DNA of 64,000 bases from Sindora glabra (taxonomy: Eukaryota > Streptophyta > Magnoliopsida > Fabales > Fabaceae): contig CM035226.1 of assembly GCA_020226215.1 (NCBI GenBank), positions 95,690,895 through 95,754,894 on the forward strand, in the 5' to 3' direction. Within the stretch, counting starts at the first letter, position 1; every line of letters starts with the position of its first letter. The position numbers and the translations under genes are program-made. The notes beneath the pieces were generated by a model. It was not told where the DNA came from, made no database searches, and saw only the letters and a list, made by a program, of their open reading frames with translations. Of the stretch, positions 1 through 12,872 are shown piece after piece.

Positions 1-30
1 TGAGTTAATTTGTTTGGGTTGCCATAACAG

Positions 31-883
31 ACTACTGTTGTGACTACTAGAAGGATTTTAGAAAGAATTGCTGTACATTACGTTTCACAGCGAATGGCAT
101 GGAAACTTTTAAAAGGTATGTTACTTATTGCATATCTATTTTGAGTGGTAGGATGCCCAGGACAAATCACTATTGTAAGGAAATTGATAATTTATCACGA
201 AGCGGATGACTATTTGGACTTTTTTTTTTTCTCCTCCTGATGGATCCTTTTTGTGATCATTTTGAGTAGATGTTCCAAAATCGGCTGCTCGCAAGGCTTG
301 TAGGAGGATGCCTACTTTAGTTTACTTCTGCTGTGTGAGCAGAACGACTTTCCGAGGTCAAAGCTATTCATGATTTGGTTGTTCCTTATAAGATGTCTTG
401 AGCTTTTGATTCAAGCTATGTTATGCCAATGTTTACGTACAGGACACATGCTTGGCGTTGCAGCATCATGGCTCGTTCAAGTAGGAATCGATTTATATCG
501 ATTCTTTACTTCCATGTTTAATCCTAAGGAAGAGGACGATGATGTTGATAAATCTGAGCAAGTTGCACATCTTACCCGGACCGTTATTGTTGCGACAATC
601 AGGTGTGGTTCCTCTCTAATTTTTGCCTCCATTGGGGCGGGGATTGGTGCTACCATTATTCGTCCACAAACTGGCCAGTGGATTGGTAAGATAATACAGA
701 ATTAAGTTGTTATTATTTAACTTGAATTGCTGCTGTTGAATCCTGCATAGCTCTCTCTTCTGATTTTTCATTCCCCATCTTTTGTATTATGTGTTTCATC
801 TTGCAGGGTGTGCTGTCGGTGATTTGGCTGGTCCTGTAATTGTAGGATTTGTAGCTGACAGGGTTCTTCGGGTGAACCTTTAG
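31..883 (+). CDS. Conserved plant membrane protein of unknown function, 3' part (5' end outside window)
   Basis: Four exons join in frame at GT-AG borders: 31-115, 270-356, 443-685 and 807-883 (TAG stop). They encode the last 163 residues; the start lies before the window. The product has a basic N-terminal stretch (residues 7-42), a hydrophobic or amphipathic segment containing GVAASWLVQVG (about 62-72), and an acidic loop (NPKEEDDDVDKSE, about 84-96). A glycine-rich hydrophobic segment follows (FASIGAGIGATII, 118-130), then GQWIGCAVGDLAGPVIVGF (135-153). The glycine-rich helices loosely recall Tim17/22/23-type membrane proteins, but I do not recognise the family by name and claim no function. 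The continuous 111-codon frame from 370 runs through intron 2, so its apparent ATG is not the true start. Splice phases agree at all three junctions, which makes the gene model firm. Confidence 0.8.
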
Positions 884-3729
884 TTTTGTTTATATTTCCT
901 ACATATTCTTGGCTTATTTCTAATAAAACCGGAGTATGATATTTATTTTTTAGTAAGGGATATAGCAGTTTTGATTTATTTAACCACTAACTAGAGGGAG
1001 TTTACTAGCATTCATGAAGTTTCCCACTCTGATACATTGTTTTAGTTGCAAGGGATATTCTTAATTATAGTCATTTGAGTTATAATTGGATTACGTTTTA
1101 TAAGTTGTTGGCAAGTAGGGATATCAATGGAGCGAGATATTTGTGTACTATGTTGGTCTCAAGGCTCAACTCAACTCAGTTCATTTGATGAACAAGTGGG
1201 CATAAATGGAGGGAATCTAAAATTGAGAATTTCGTGATTGATATAATGGAACAGAATGAGAAGTAATGGGATAAAATGGAATAGATCATTTCGTAATAAT
1301 ATTTAATATGATTAGGAATAAAATAGATATTTCTTTTTATAATCATATTTTGTACTGGGAATGAAATGGAAAAAAAAATGCTAATTTAATAATTAGCTGG
1401 TGATTTGGGTTGTTTTACCGCTCTCACAGTCCGCATTGAAATAGTGTTTTCAAATTTCATATATTGATTCTTGAATACTTATTATGGTAGAATATTCATG
1501 GATATTTTATCAAATTTTATACGTGTGATACATGTTTCCTCTATTTCTCCTTGTATGTAAGATGTTATTGTTATTGTTATTTTTTTAAATATATTTATGA
1601 TTGAACATAATATAGTTTACAATTGAGTATATACATATTAAATAATATATAATAAAATACATAGTAATTTATGTCAAAATATAGAATAATTTCATTATAT
1701 TTTAAATTTAATTATGAAAATTATAATTAAGAAAAATTATAATAAAAACATAAAAAATAATTTTGCCAAATTTTTATATTAAATAATATTTTATAAAGAA
1801 TACAATATATATTTTGTTTTAAATTTTATTATTAAAAATAAAATTACTAAAATATTTAAATAGAAAATATTAAAAATTGGTATTATTTATATTATTCATT
1901 AATAATGGGTAATATTCATGGAATTATCATTTTTTAGGTATTCTCGTTATATAGTACCTATCAAACAAATGATTTTATTTTATTTTATGCTATTATATAA
2001 AACATAAAATTAATGTTTGTCTTGTTTAGTCAACAAGGTGTTTCAAAATTAATAATTAAAATTTATATTTTTATGCCTATTTTACAAAATAATATTAGTT
2101 GTAGGTCAAGACTATGACACCTGAAGTAAAATTTCAAGGTAAGAATGCCTTGACTTCTTGTTGCAATATTAGTCATGAATATACTAAGGTTAATTAATCA
2201 TGCATTGAATAAAATTCAATGGATGGATGAATTAGTTTTATTGATGAATTGTAAGTCATTAGATTTAATATTTTTTCCCAAAAAAAAGTGTAAAATCGAA
2301 TGATTATACTAGATCAAAGATTTTTCCTCTAAAGTGAGTTATTGGTATGATTAATAAATTGTTAATTTTGCAAATTTTGCTCTACTATTTTAATTTTAAT
2401 CAATATTTTTACTAAATGGAGTGTAATTTTTACTTAATGTTATTTTTATTCTTGATTTATGTTATACAATAAGATTGATGAATGAAAAAAATGAAGTGAA
2501 TACACATGTCACATTGTATGTTTGTATGTATATCAAATATCAAATAAAATATAAATGTAATTTATAACTTAACTATTTTGTGAAAATAGTTACGATAGCC
2601 TTAAAAAATAATTGAAAATAAGCTTGAATACAATTTTAATTTTTTTAAAATATAAATTATGTAATTTTAATCTCTGAAATTAAAGTAATTTAGTGACAAC
2701 TACTCTTTAGTTGAACTGATAGGAATAGTTCAATCAAGTTAGATTTTGCTTGCAGAGAGATCAAAAGGGTTAGATATATATAGTTGAGGATATTTTATCG
2801 AGCACACTTTAATACTTAAATTAGTAGAAGATTTCTAAATAAAGTGTATTAAGAGTTATGTCTTAATTTTGATGATATACTTGAAACTCCTTTTATAAGA
2901 GTGTAACCATTAACTATTGAGTTAAAAATTAGATGGATAGGGAGCTATCTTTGTTACGGTTGATTTTTTATCATCATGACGAGCATTCAGTCTTTGTTTA
3001 AGTTGATAGCTTATATTCAAGTAAAATTTTTGCTAATTGGATTGCTTTTTCACCTTTGTTAGCAGGACATATGCTCTTATTATTGAAGTCAATCATGTTT
3101 ATATCCAATCGAACTAAGCACAATAAGTGATTTTGATCATTGTTATTCAGTATGATCTTGAAATATTTTATGGTGCAATTTTAGTCCTTTTATTTAATTT
3201 TCATCAATCTGATGATTTTATAAGATTATTTTCACTTGATGTTTCCTCTATATTAATATAAAAATGAAATCTTTACTTAGTTATGAAATTTTTTGAATAA
3301 TATCAAATAATTAAATACAAAAGTTTGAATAATTTTTAAAATTTATCGCATAGTTATTAAATTTGAGCTGAACGGGCCAATTTAACTAGTAAATTAGTGG
3401 TTGCCTCGATTTAAGGCCACATAATTAGATCAGTTTTATATATTAACTAGTAAAAAATCAATTCAACCAATAATTTTTAGTGAAAATCGGTTAAGCCACT
3501 ATATTATATTGAACCGATAATCTTTAAAGAAAATAATCTATTTTATTTGATTATGGATTTTTTATGACCTTGAATCATTCTTTTAATTATCATATTTTAA
3601 TGAATCATAATGTGAACGTATTATTATATTACTTGTTAAATATGTGTTTTTATATTATTCATTATATACATTTATATTTTTTATATTTTTATATTATAAA
3701 TAATTGAATTGATAACCCATTAGTTGCAT
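884..3729. other. AT-rich intergenic DNA, no gene seen
   Basis: This holds the 3' flank of the first gene and long A/T-rich sequence with stops in all frames. Near 1117 there is a hAT-like terminal motif (TAGGGATATCAATGGAGCG), but I could not find its partner end. No coding region or RNA gene is supportable. Confidence 0.6.
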
Positions 3730-4478
3730 TAGGAATGGCAATGGGGGTAAGAATAGATCAGCTTTCTCTTGCCTTTATACACTAACATTGGGCATAAAAT
3801 ATTATCTTATTACATGTCCTATAATTGGGAAAAAATTTACATCACCTTTATATCCCACAGGGCAACAAAGTTTCACAGAAACTTGCAAGAAATGATTAGA
3901 ATATAAAAGAAATTAAAGAAAATGCAAATCTTAAAATTAATTGTTACAAATTTGTATATAATTAGTATGTAATCTTAAATAGTAGTAAATAAAGAAGAAA
4001 GGAATAAAAAATCTAGATTTAAATATTGCAAATCATATATAATTGACAAAGTCTTATAATATGACTCTAAAGTCATATGTAATTAATTTAAACAATTTGA
4101 AACTTAAAAAAATGAGTTGATATACAATTAACAAAATATTATTATTTTTTACCTTCATAATCTTAAGCAAAATCGTAATGCATTTTTAGTTTTTTAAATA
4201 ATTAAATTATTAAAGTGATTAAAAAAATTATACATATATATGTGTATGTGTCTGTATGTGTATGTATATATTAGTGTATAAGGTAAAAATATAATAATTT
4301 TATAATAATGAGACTTCACTAGATAAGGTAAGACATTATTGTACCAATCCCACCATTTTGTTCAAAGTAAAAACTTATCCTATATCTTGCTCTGAGAAGC
4401 AAAAAATATACCATCCTTAAGCACTATTAGGATAATCCTTGCTTTGCATTGTAAATTCGGGATAATTTACCATTCCTA
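3730..4478. mobile_element. hAT-like non-autonomous DNA transposon remnant
   Basis: The left end starts TAGGAATGG and the right end finishes CCATTCCTA, a 9-bp terminal inverted repeat. The flanking 8-mers are AGTTGCAT and AGTTGAAC, matching at 6 of 8 positions, as expected for an old hAT 8-bp target duplication. The 749-bp interior is AT-rich and has no transposase frame. The superfamily call rests on the short ends and the degraded duplication, so it is tentative. Confidence 0.5.
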
Positions 4479-5044
4479 AGTTGAACTAATGATCTAGTAA
4501 ACTAACCTTTGTTTGGTTTGATGTTTGGTTCAATTTTTAATAACTATGGTTTATAGTCTTCTAAATCCCAAAGAAATGTGATTTATTTGAGAAGCAATGT
4601 AGTGAAAGTATTTAGAGGTTAAATAAAAATTGACAAAAGTGATTAAAGTTTACAAAAATTAAATAGGAAAACCAAAATTACATCCATGAAATATTTAAAA
4701 GATTAAAATAAATTATTTTAAATTAGCAAATTGATATTATGCAATTTATATTTTAGAAGGTTGAAATTGCATTTAAGATTAAAAGCAATCTATTGATTGA
4801 ATTGAATATTAAAACTGGATATTTAATTATGATGAAGACTTTTGTACATGTGTGGTATTAATGCACACATACATATTGTTGAGGTCGTGATATATATAAT
4901 TTATAACAAATTCTACTTTCTTTAATTGTTTTTTTCTTCATTTTATATTCAAGTATTCTTACTTCCATTTTAGGTGGTATTCGATACAATTTGTCGGAAT
5001 AGAAACCGGATGAAATTAGATAAAGTAAAATAAGAGAAATAAAA
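4479..5044. other. AT-rich intergenic DNA, nothing recognised
   Basis: A/T-rich sequence with stops in all frames and no repeat structure I can define. Confidence 0.5.
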
Positions 5045-5370
5045 GGTGTATTTGGATATATTTTTGTTTTTCTATTTTTAAAAATTATTTTCTTATTTTC
5101 AAAAACTATTTTTGGATTGAAGGAACACTAATTAAAGAATGGTTAATATTATAAATAAGAAAATATTTTATTTAATTATAAAACTAATATTTAGAAAAAA
5201 ATAAGTTTAGAAAATAATTAAAAGTTATTTTTATTTTTCTATTTTTAAGTTACACATTTAGAGAATAATTTTTAAAAATAAATTCTGAAAATAAGTTGTT
5301 AAATAAGTTTTTCAATTTTTAAAAATAAAAAATAAAAAATTATTTTTAAAAATAGGAAACAAATAAACTC
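5045..5370. mobile_element. Fold-back MITE-like element
   Basis: The left end (GTGTATTTGGATATATTT...) and the reverse complement of the right end (GTTTATTTGTTTCC...) match imperfectly over roughly 60 bases. Both continue into runs of CTATTTTTAAAAAT type. The arms enclose a short AT-rich centre, so the segment folds back on itself. There is no coding capacity and no clear target duplication. In AT-rich DNA part of the match could be fortuitous. Confidence 0.45.
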
Positions 5371-5479
5371 TAATTATTATTATTATTATTAAATTATTTA
5401 GTTCACTTAGTGAACGACACTTTATAATTCCCATTTTCATTATTTATTTCATTAGTTAAGGAATAGGTAATAATGATAA

Positions 5480-5665
5480 TAATGATGACAATATTGGTAT
5501 TGGTGGTAGTGGTAGTAGTAGTAATAAAAATGGTGTTAGAGGTGTGGCAATAATGATGTTGGTATTGTAATGGCGGCAATGATAACAACAATAGTAGTAA
5601 TGATGATGGTGGTTGTGGTAGCAATTATGATTGCAATGTTTATGGGTGATGATGATGATAAAGAA
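5480..5665. repeat. Degenerate trinucleotide-rich tract (GGT/GTA/GAT)
   Basis: The plus strand is a run of TGG, TAG, GTA and GAT triplets with interruptions. It produces spurious minus-strand reading frames rich in His, Asn, Thr and Ile. I treat it as simple sequence, not protein coding. Confidence 0.6.
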
Positions 5666-6290
5666 ATGTTTTTCTATTTCTATTTGTAATGTGATTTGAA
5701 ACTTTAGGAAAATAAAATGAATCAAATGAAGGAATCTATTAAAAGCAAGTAAGGGTAACAAATTTTACTACATGTAAACTAATCATTGTTTAGATGAATC
5801 AATTTTTCAATTCAATTTCTAATCTCTTAAAATCTTCAAACCAAATGCTAGCTTAATAGGTATGAAATTAATATCTATTTGAGATGAGAATAGGAGATGG
5901 TAAACTCCTCTTAAAAGAGGTGTTTCTAAAGTTTGAATTCAAAATCTTTTATCAATTTTCAAATGCACTCAATTTATAGTTTATTCACATGGCAATTGTG
6001 GTTCCAATGGTTGTGGGTGGTGGTGTTAGTGGTAGTGACAGAGGAATGTTTTTTGTTTCCATTAGGTAATGTAATTTGAAACTGTAAGGAAAGAAAAAGT
6101 AGAGTCTATTGGAGGGAAGGATAATAAATTCTAATACACGCGGACCAAATCTAAGTAAATGAATTGATTTTCTAATTCAATTTTCAATTCCCTAAAATCT
6201 TTGAACCAAATACCCAAAGAGACGGTAAATTCCTATTCACAAAAGTGCTTCTAAAGATTAAATTCAAAATCTTTTTTTAGCCCTTGAATG
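5600..6290. repeat. Diverged tandem duplication, unit about 350-390 bp
   Basis: About 5600-5975 and 6000-6290 share the same order of landmarks. These are a GGTGG/TAGTGG-rich start, GGAATGTTTTT or GAAATGTTTTT, AATGTAATTTGAAACT or AATGTGATTTGAAACT, TCAATTCCCTAAAATC or CTAATCTCTTAAAATC, and finally TTCAAAATCTTTT. Many substitutions and small indels separate the copies, so the duplication is old. No coding content is seen. Confidence 0.55.
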
Positions 6291-7988
6291 TCTTGAAGCT
6301 CAATCTACTTCCACTTAACCAACCAATTATTAGTTAGTTCTTTAGTTTCTTTCTTTACTTTACAATCTTTTTATCATATTGTATTTGTTGCCATGAATGC
6401 TTAGTCCTCGTAAATTATAAGTTAGTTGTAAATCAATAATTTGACTAAAATGCATATAATCTTCTTGTATTAATCTTATGTGTAAAAATCTTTGTATTAT
6501 ATTTAAATATATAATTAAACATTTGAATTATGAATATTGTGTAGGAAACTTCATTCATTATCTTTCTATTCAAATCCCTAATGATAAAGGAAACTCTTTT
6601 TTTTAGTGTATTGGATTGTGCAAAAATTAACTATTGAAAATCAATTTTATGTCTATACCTAATTTTAAATTAAAAATTAAGATAACAAATTTTACTTTCA
6701 TAATTAATATTTTAATATTAAAATATAAAATATTAATGTATAATCATTTTTTAAATTGATTATTCATAATCAATGATATTCAAAATAAATTCTACTGGAA
6801 AACATATTTCGTCTTTTGCTTTATTCCATTGCATCTTGAACACTATTTTTCTTTTTAGGTACAAGTTTTTTATTAAGTTATTTTCATAATAATACATATA
6901 ACTTAGAATCACAATTAAAATCTCGTATTGAGATTATTTCTTCTAATAATCTTTTTAATTGCAACTTCTAAAATACCGAAATATTTTTTCTACATAAAAT
7001 ATAGTCAAGAGAGCCACATATTTTTTAACCTTATTTTCCTTCGAGTGGTGCTAAGTACATCCAAAAATTTGCACTGAATAATGCCCCGAAGCATTATGAA
7101 AACCATATGGCAATAACACGGTGGCTAATTTAATGTTAGTGATGCCAGAATCATAAAAATTGGATTTATATATAGTATATTGTACTCTTTCGATGCACTT
7201 CGGTTCAATATATTCTGGGTATTTACCATTATTCTTTTCCTTCGCTATATCTCATCCTTTGTTCCTTAATTTTAGAAGGATTGGTGATTAAAGATTTTAT
7301 TTTATTTTTGGCAAATAGCTAATAAAACATTTAAAAATTTGATATTATCTTCCATAAAGAAAAAATAAAAAAAGAACATATATAAAATCGAAATGCTTAA
7401 AACACATTCAAAGAAGTTGAGTTGTAATTATCTTCTTCGAGAAACATAATAAATTTAATGGGAACACTTATTTCATCTTAAATTATTTGAATATAATAAA
7501 AAGTCTAGTTTATTTAAGTAAATCATAAATAAATAAATAAATTATTTTTAAAATATTTATGGATAAATATATGTACATAAAAAGATTATTAGTGGAGGTC
7601 ATCTCAATATAAAAATTTAGTTGTGATTCTAAATTATATATATTATTAGAAAAAATAACATCATAAAAAAATTGTATATGTAAAAAAGAAGAGTTTTCAA
7701 GATCCAAGGAGTAAAGTGAAAGATGAAATATTTGTCAAAGTTATTTTGTAGGAGAATTAATGTTGAACATAATTGATTGTGTATAATTAATTTGAAAAAA
7801 TATTATAAATTTATATTTTATATTTAGTACTATTTAGGTATTAACTTTGAAAATAAAATTTACACTTCCAATTTTTAATCTAAAATTAGAAATATAAAAT
7901 TAATTTAAAAGAGTTAATTTTTATGTAATTAAAATTGGGCATGGTCAGGTTGTCATTAGGCCTAACCCTTTTAACCTAAAAAATATTA
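6291..7988. other. AT-rich intergenic DNA, no gene seen
   Basis: A/T-rich throughout; stops are frequent in every frame. The 65-codon minus-strand frame near 7.6 kb is low complexity and has no family resemblance. Confidence 0.5.
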
Positions 7989-8462
7989 GAGATTGTTTGA
8001 TTCACAATAATAGAATAAGAAGTTTTATTTTCCAAAAAATAAGGGAGAGGTGGATTGTTTGATTGGTTATTATCTAACAAATTGGATGAAATATAACTTT
8101 TCAAAAAATTTTACTTGCTATCGAGTATGAGAAGTTATTTATCTATCTCTTTTTAAGTAAGTTCCACTTTCAATATTACTTATAAATATAAAAATAAAGT
8201 TATCCTTATTAAATTTAATTAATAATAATTAAAATTAATTTATATTATAATAATATTAGAATATAATAATTATTTTATTAATATTTTTTAAGAAGTTCTA
8301 AATTGAACTAAACAAGCATGAGAAGTTATTTTTTGAGAAGTGTTATTTTTTCAATGTTAATCAACTAACTTTAAATATTTTTTAAAAAGTTCATATAGGA
8401 AGTTGTTTCATAAAAATTCATTTTTCTATAAAAAATTACTTTTTGTATAAATCAAACAACTT
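7989..8462. mobile_element. MITE-like element with inverted ends
   Basis: The left end (GAGATTGTTTGATTCACA) and the reverse complement of the right end (AAGTTGTTTGATTTATAC) form imperfect terminal inverted repeats. TATTA lies directly outside both ends (7984-7988 and 8462-8466), possibly a short target duplication overlapping the boundary by one base. The 474-bp interior is noncoding. A second GATTGTTTGATTGG near 8053 suggests a repeated subterminal motif. Confidence 0.5.
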
Positions 8463-8541
8463 ATTAAGGTTTAAATTTAAAATAATTGGTTTGAATATTA
8501 TTCAATCTTTTTGTCCAAGCCCCCCTCCAATTATTAATTGG

Positions 8542-9062
8542 AATAGGTGTTGAAAAAGCTCGTGAGCTATAAGCTGGCTCACTTGTTCATGGGATTTTGT
8601 GGATGCAGGCCTCCATATAAACACTCATTTAAATATTTGTAGATTTTAACCTAGTCCATGAAGTTCACACTCCATGCAGGCCAACTTATGGATAGGTTAG
8701 GTTGGCCCCCATTAATTTTTTTTAAAATTTTTACTTTTTAAATTTTTATATAGGTCTAAATTCTTAATTAATATAAAATTACACTCCACTCACTCACTTT
8801 TAAATGTATTGTGATTTATTTATAAATGAATATGTTATATTTTGAAATGATTTAAAATTTTTATTATTTAAAATTTTAAAATTTAAAATATTTAAATTAA
8901 AAAGCAAGAAAAGAGCCTACGAGCTTGCTCGTTTACTTGCAAGCTTTCGCAAATCAAATTAGAGCCTCGATATAGTGGGCTTGTGAAATATACAGACTGG
9001 GCTAGCTTGACTCGCGAAAGAGGTGGGCTGCGTAAAAAGACCCGGCTTGTTAGACAGCTTTG
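8542..9062. mobile_element. hAT-like non-autonomous element with 8-bp target duplication
   Basis: The 521-bp segment is flanked by perfect 8-bp direct repeats TTAATTGG (8534-8541 and 9063-9070), the duplication length made by hAT transposases. The ends are imperfect inverted repeats, AATAGGTGTTGAAAAAGC against CAAAGCTGTCTAACAAGC. The outer parts are rich in GCTCG/AGCTC and GGGC motifs around an AT-rich core. It has no transposase frame, so any movement needed an enzyme encoded elsewhere. It resembles the element at 61708-62237 in size and GC-rich ends. Confidence 0.6.
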
Positions 9063-9070
9063 TTAATTGG

Positions 9071-12000
9071 ATTGGGCTTGTGCCAATACAAAATAAAATC
9101 GAATTGATCCAGCCCAAAATAAAATAATATATTATAAATATATTTAATATAATAGTTGTAATTCCTTAATTGTTAAAATAAAAAATTGCTTCAATTGACA
9201 TAATTAATAATTATGTATGTTTAAATATTTTATGGTTCCGCTGAAACATATTTTTGTTAAAAAATTATTGAAATTTAAAAAATTAATTAGGATTAAATTT
9301 TTATTAAAAAAGAATTAAAATTGTTAGGACCTCAAGTTGGGTTTTGGGCCCAAAAATTAAAGTTTAGATCAAGCCTGCCCAATTTTTTTTTTTAAAAATG
9401 AGGTTCTTATGCAATATATAACATAATTTTATGTAAAAAGCCCAGTTTGTTGGCCCGTGACTTGGCTCATGATCACCTTAATGTGCAATCAAACTTAATG
9501 ATGTAAAATAGAGAAAAATGTAAAATACTCCCATTAACTTTATGATGGTACATCCACAAATTTTAAAAACTTGCAAAATATGCCCTTGCAATTAATACTT
9601 AATATTCATTTAATTAATCATTTTATTAAATTATATAATATTTCATTGACTTTTTCAACAAGAATTACACTATTATTGTATATTATCTTATTATATCATT
9701 TTTTGCATATAATTTTATAACTTATTTTCAAGTATTCAATTAAAATTATATTTATTTAATTTTACTTTTATTAATTATATAATATAAAAATTATGTGCAA
9801 AAAAATAATGTAATAAATTAGCGTACCATAATATTATGATTTATGTTTAAAAGTTTTTGAAAAAAATTATGTAATTTAATAAAATGACTAAGTAAATATT
9901 GGAAGTTAAATACAAGTTTAATATAGTTAAAGAGTTTGATTTACAAGTTTGTAAAATTTGGATATAAAATGCAATCATTTCAAAGTTGGTGGGGTACTTT
10001 ATATTTTTTTTCAAAAAAGTAATAGTATAAACCCCTTTACTGTTAAAGATTTAGAGGGAGTGGGTGATGACGGTCATTTTTTTATACGTATGTAATTTAA
10101 ACATTTAATTACAGTTTTTAAACAAAATAGAATTTTCTATGCACAAAATATAATATAGAGAATTATGTATATTTTAGCTTACATGCCTAACGATTTGATA
10201 CGTACTTATATATACTTGAAGTTTTCTTGTTGTTATAAAAGAAGTAACATATAAAATCATTTAAAATTTTTAGTAGAAAATTTTAATTCTGAGTGAAGTT
10301 AATTGTGTGTAATGATCAATAAATTAATAAATAATTTATAACTTCAAGAACAAAAAAAATTTGTATTACAATTTTTTTAATCTTTAACTTTTGTAAATAT
10401 AATTGGTGTATAAAAAGGAAAAAAAAAAGATATGTTTACCAAGTCACAACAATGAATAATTCTCCCATATTTATAGTAAAAATAAGGATATGTATATATC
10501 AATTGATTCACCAATAATTGCAAGACATTTTTTTCCATAAATACTTACCAGAAAATTATTTTACACACAAAAAGAAACCATCCTATTTTTATAAAACCAT
10601 CTTATGCTTCTCATATTTTAATTTTGATCCAAAGATAATATTATTTGTTTAATACGTAACTTAATTGTTCTTGTATTTAAAAGGCATCTTGAATGCTTGA
10701 ATCGGTTCAGTTCCTCAGATTGCAACTCAATTAAAATTTTGATATGTTAAATATCCCACAATTAGTGATTATTTAAAAATAAAATTGATCTATATAATTA
10801 GGAATTAATAACACATAAAATTATAATTTATTAAATATTAAATTAATTTTTTTTTGCCAATTATATTAATTACATGAATCAAGCATCATTTGATTAAGAA
10901 AATATTAAATTTCAAATTAATTTATTTGTCTATAAAAAATTATAATGAAATAGTTTATAGTTCAAACCATTAAAAATGTGATATATATCGGTAATAAATA
11001 AGAAGTTGCACTAGTAATTGATTTTAATTCTCAAATTTATCTTAACTATTATATAATAAATATATATATAAATTGAATAAATATATCTATTTTAAAAATT
11101 ATATATATATTTTTAAAATTAATGATATGATATATACAATCTTATTGTTAAAATACCATTCGCACAATTATGATTGGCGACTAGACAAATTGTATCACGT
11201 ATATACAATTATAAAAATAATTGTAAATAATAATTTGAAAAATAATACTACACTTTTAATATCCAGTGATAGTAGGACAAAAAAATAAACATCACATTCA
11301 TAATTTATTCTAAATTCTATTACCTATCTATAACTTGGGTGCCTTCAGCAAATTTATACTAACTAGGAGAGACAAAATTACAAGGATCATTGTTACCCGC
11401 AAAGCAGGTGTTCCATTAAAAGAAAAAAAAATTATCCATCCATTTGAAAAGCAAGAAATCTTATGATTTTCATTTTGCCAAATGTTTTAGGTATGCATAC
11501 CTGGAGTCCTATTCTAAGTATGTTAGAATTCTCCAAGAAAAAAAAATACGAATTGTTTATGCGTTGAATTTTACTAAATGCATAAAATTTAATTATGCAC
11601 ATTGAACTTCATATTTTTTTTTTGATAAAAATATTCAATTTAATGATTCGCAACTCATTAATAAATTCAATTCATAAGTTGCATGATAGAATTTACCTAT
11701 ATAAATAGGTGAGTTCATTCATACATTGAGTATTTAATAGTTTATATTAAATTTTATAATTTTTAAAAATATATTTAATTTAATGATTCATAATAAAATT
11801 AATTCATCTTTAGATTAAGTTTTACTCGATGCTGACCATACAAATATGTAAATTTCTTTAAATATCCAAAGAATTCATTGACTTTTCATAAATAAGCAAA
11901 AGCATCAGTTAAAAGGTTGCAACTCTGCCTTTGTATTTATTAACGAGTACAGGTAACCGTGTCTGTCTTGACCTTTAATTCAAGTAAAACTCAAGTATGA

Positions 12001-12284
12001 AACAACACATCTTACATGTATTATTTGATTTCTTTTTTTTTTTTTGACATTAGCATGAATATGATATTGACATAATGTATATAAAATCACGTTAGTTTAT
12101 TATTTCTTTTTATAAATTTTTTATGCGTGTGATCGGCTCTTATTTCATTTTTAATAATTATATTTAAATAAGATATTTGTATGGGCCTTCAAACATGCAA
12201 GTTTGAAATCAATTTGAGATTCGCCTGATAAACACACTATAAAAGCTCCGGTTCAATCTTTTAATCAACACAAAATTCCAGGGT
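9071..12284. other. AT-rich intergenic DNA, no gene seen
   Basis: Long A/T-rich sequence with scattered homopolymer runs. The 71-codon plus frame near 11.1 kb is Ile/Asn/Tyr-rich translated AT sequence and not a credible gene. Confidence 0.5.
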
Positions 12285-12410
12285 CAGATGGTGAAAACTT
12301 AAGCCGCGGTGGTGTGCTTGTGATGAGGAATTTGGGTAGAATGTTAGAGGTTCTAGATTTAAATCTCATTGCTATCAATATACTAGAAAAATTATTAAGA
12401 CTAATTGCAA
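12285..12410 (+). repeat. Possible SINE-like fragment
   Basis: GGTGGTGTGCTTGTGATGAG is followed about 30 bases later by GAGGTTCTAGATTTAAATCT. The spacing and the GGTTC core resemble the A and B boxes of the internal RNA polymerase III promoter of tRNA-derived SINEs. There is no clear tail or target duplication, so this is tentative. Confidence 0.3.
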
Positions 12411-12872
12411 CGAATAATACCTTGGCAGATATTTAAGAAAAAAATATTGATTTTTAGGAAAGTTTAGTTTGTTACATAAATTACTTTTATATATTTTTGT
12501 AAATTGTCATTGTAAGCGGGAATCAACTTTTGTGCTACAGATATACAAAAAATTATACATTTATCATTTAAAATTGAATCTAATAATTTTTTGAAATTCT
12601 CATTTTTTACAAAAGTGTTACAACTACCGATGAAAAAGTTGCAAAAACATTTTTTTTCAGGACTTATAGATTATCACTACTAAATAATTGTAAATAGTTG
12701 AAGTCAAAGCTAACATTAATGTATATTTTGATATGATAATATTTTTTAGATTATATAAAAACTTGAAATGACAAATTTTATATATAACTAATATCTATAT
12801 TAATTTGGTGACACTTTTGATAATTTAGGCAAATTTTAACACAAATTCTACTTATAATCAATGCTTATATCA

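Noticed and set aside
370..705. Continuous 111-codon plus frame as a standalone gene
   Set aside because: It runs through intron 2 and past the intron 3 donor; the spliced exon model gives consistent phases and a conserved protein, so the frame is only part of that gene.
5403..5761. Two minus-strand frames rich in His, Ile, Thr and Leu
   Set aside because: They are translations of a triplet-rich simple-sequence tract, with no domain.
8521..9062. tRNA or structured RNA gene in the AGCTCG-rich stretch
   Set aside because: No cloverleaf could be drawn; the palindromic motifs fit the hAT-like ends better.
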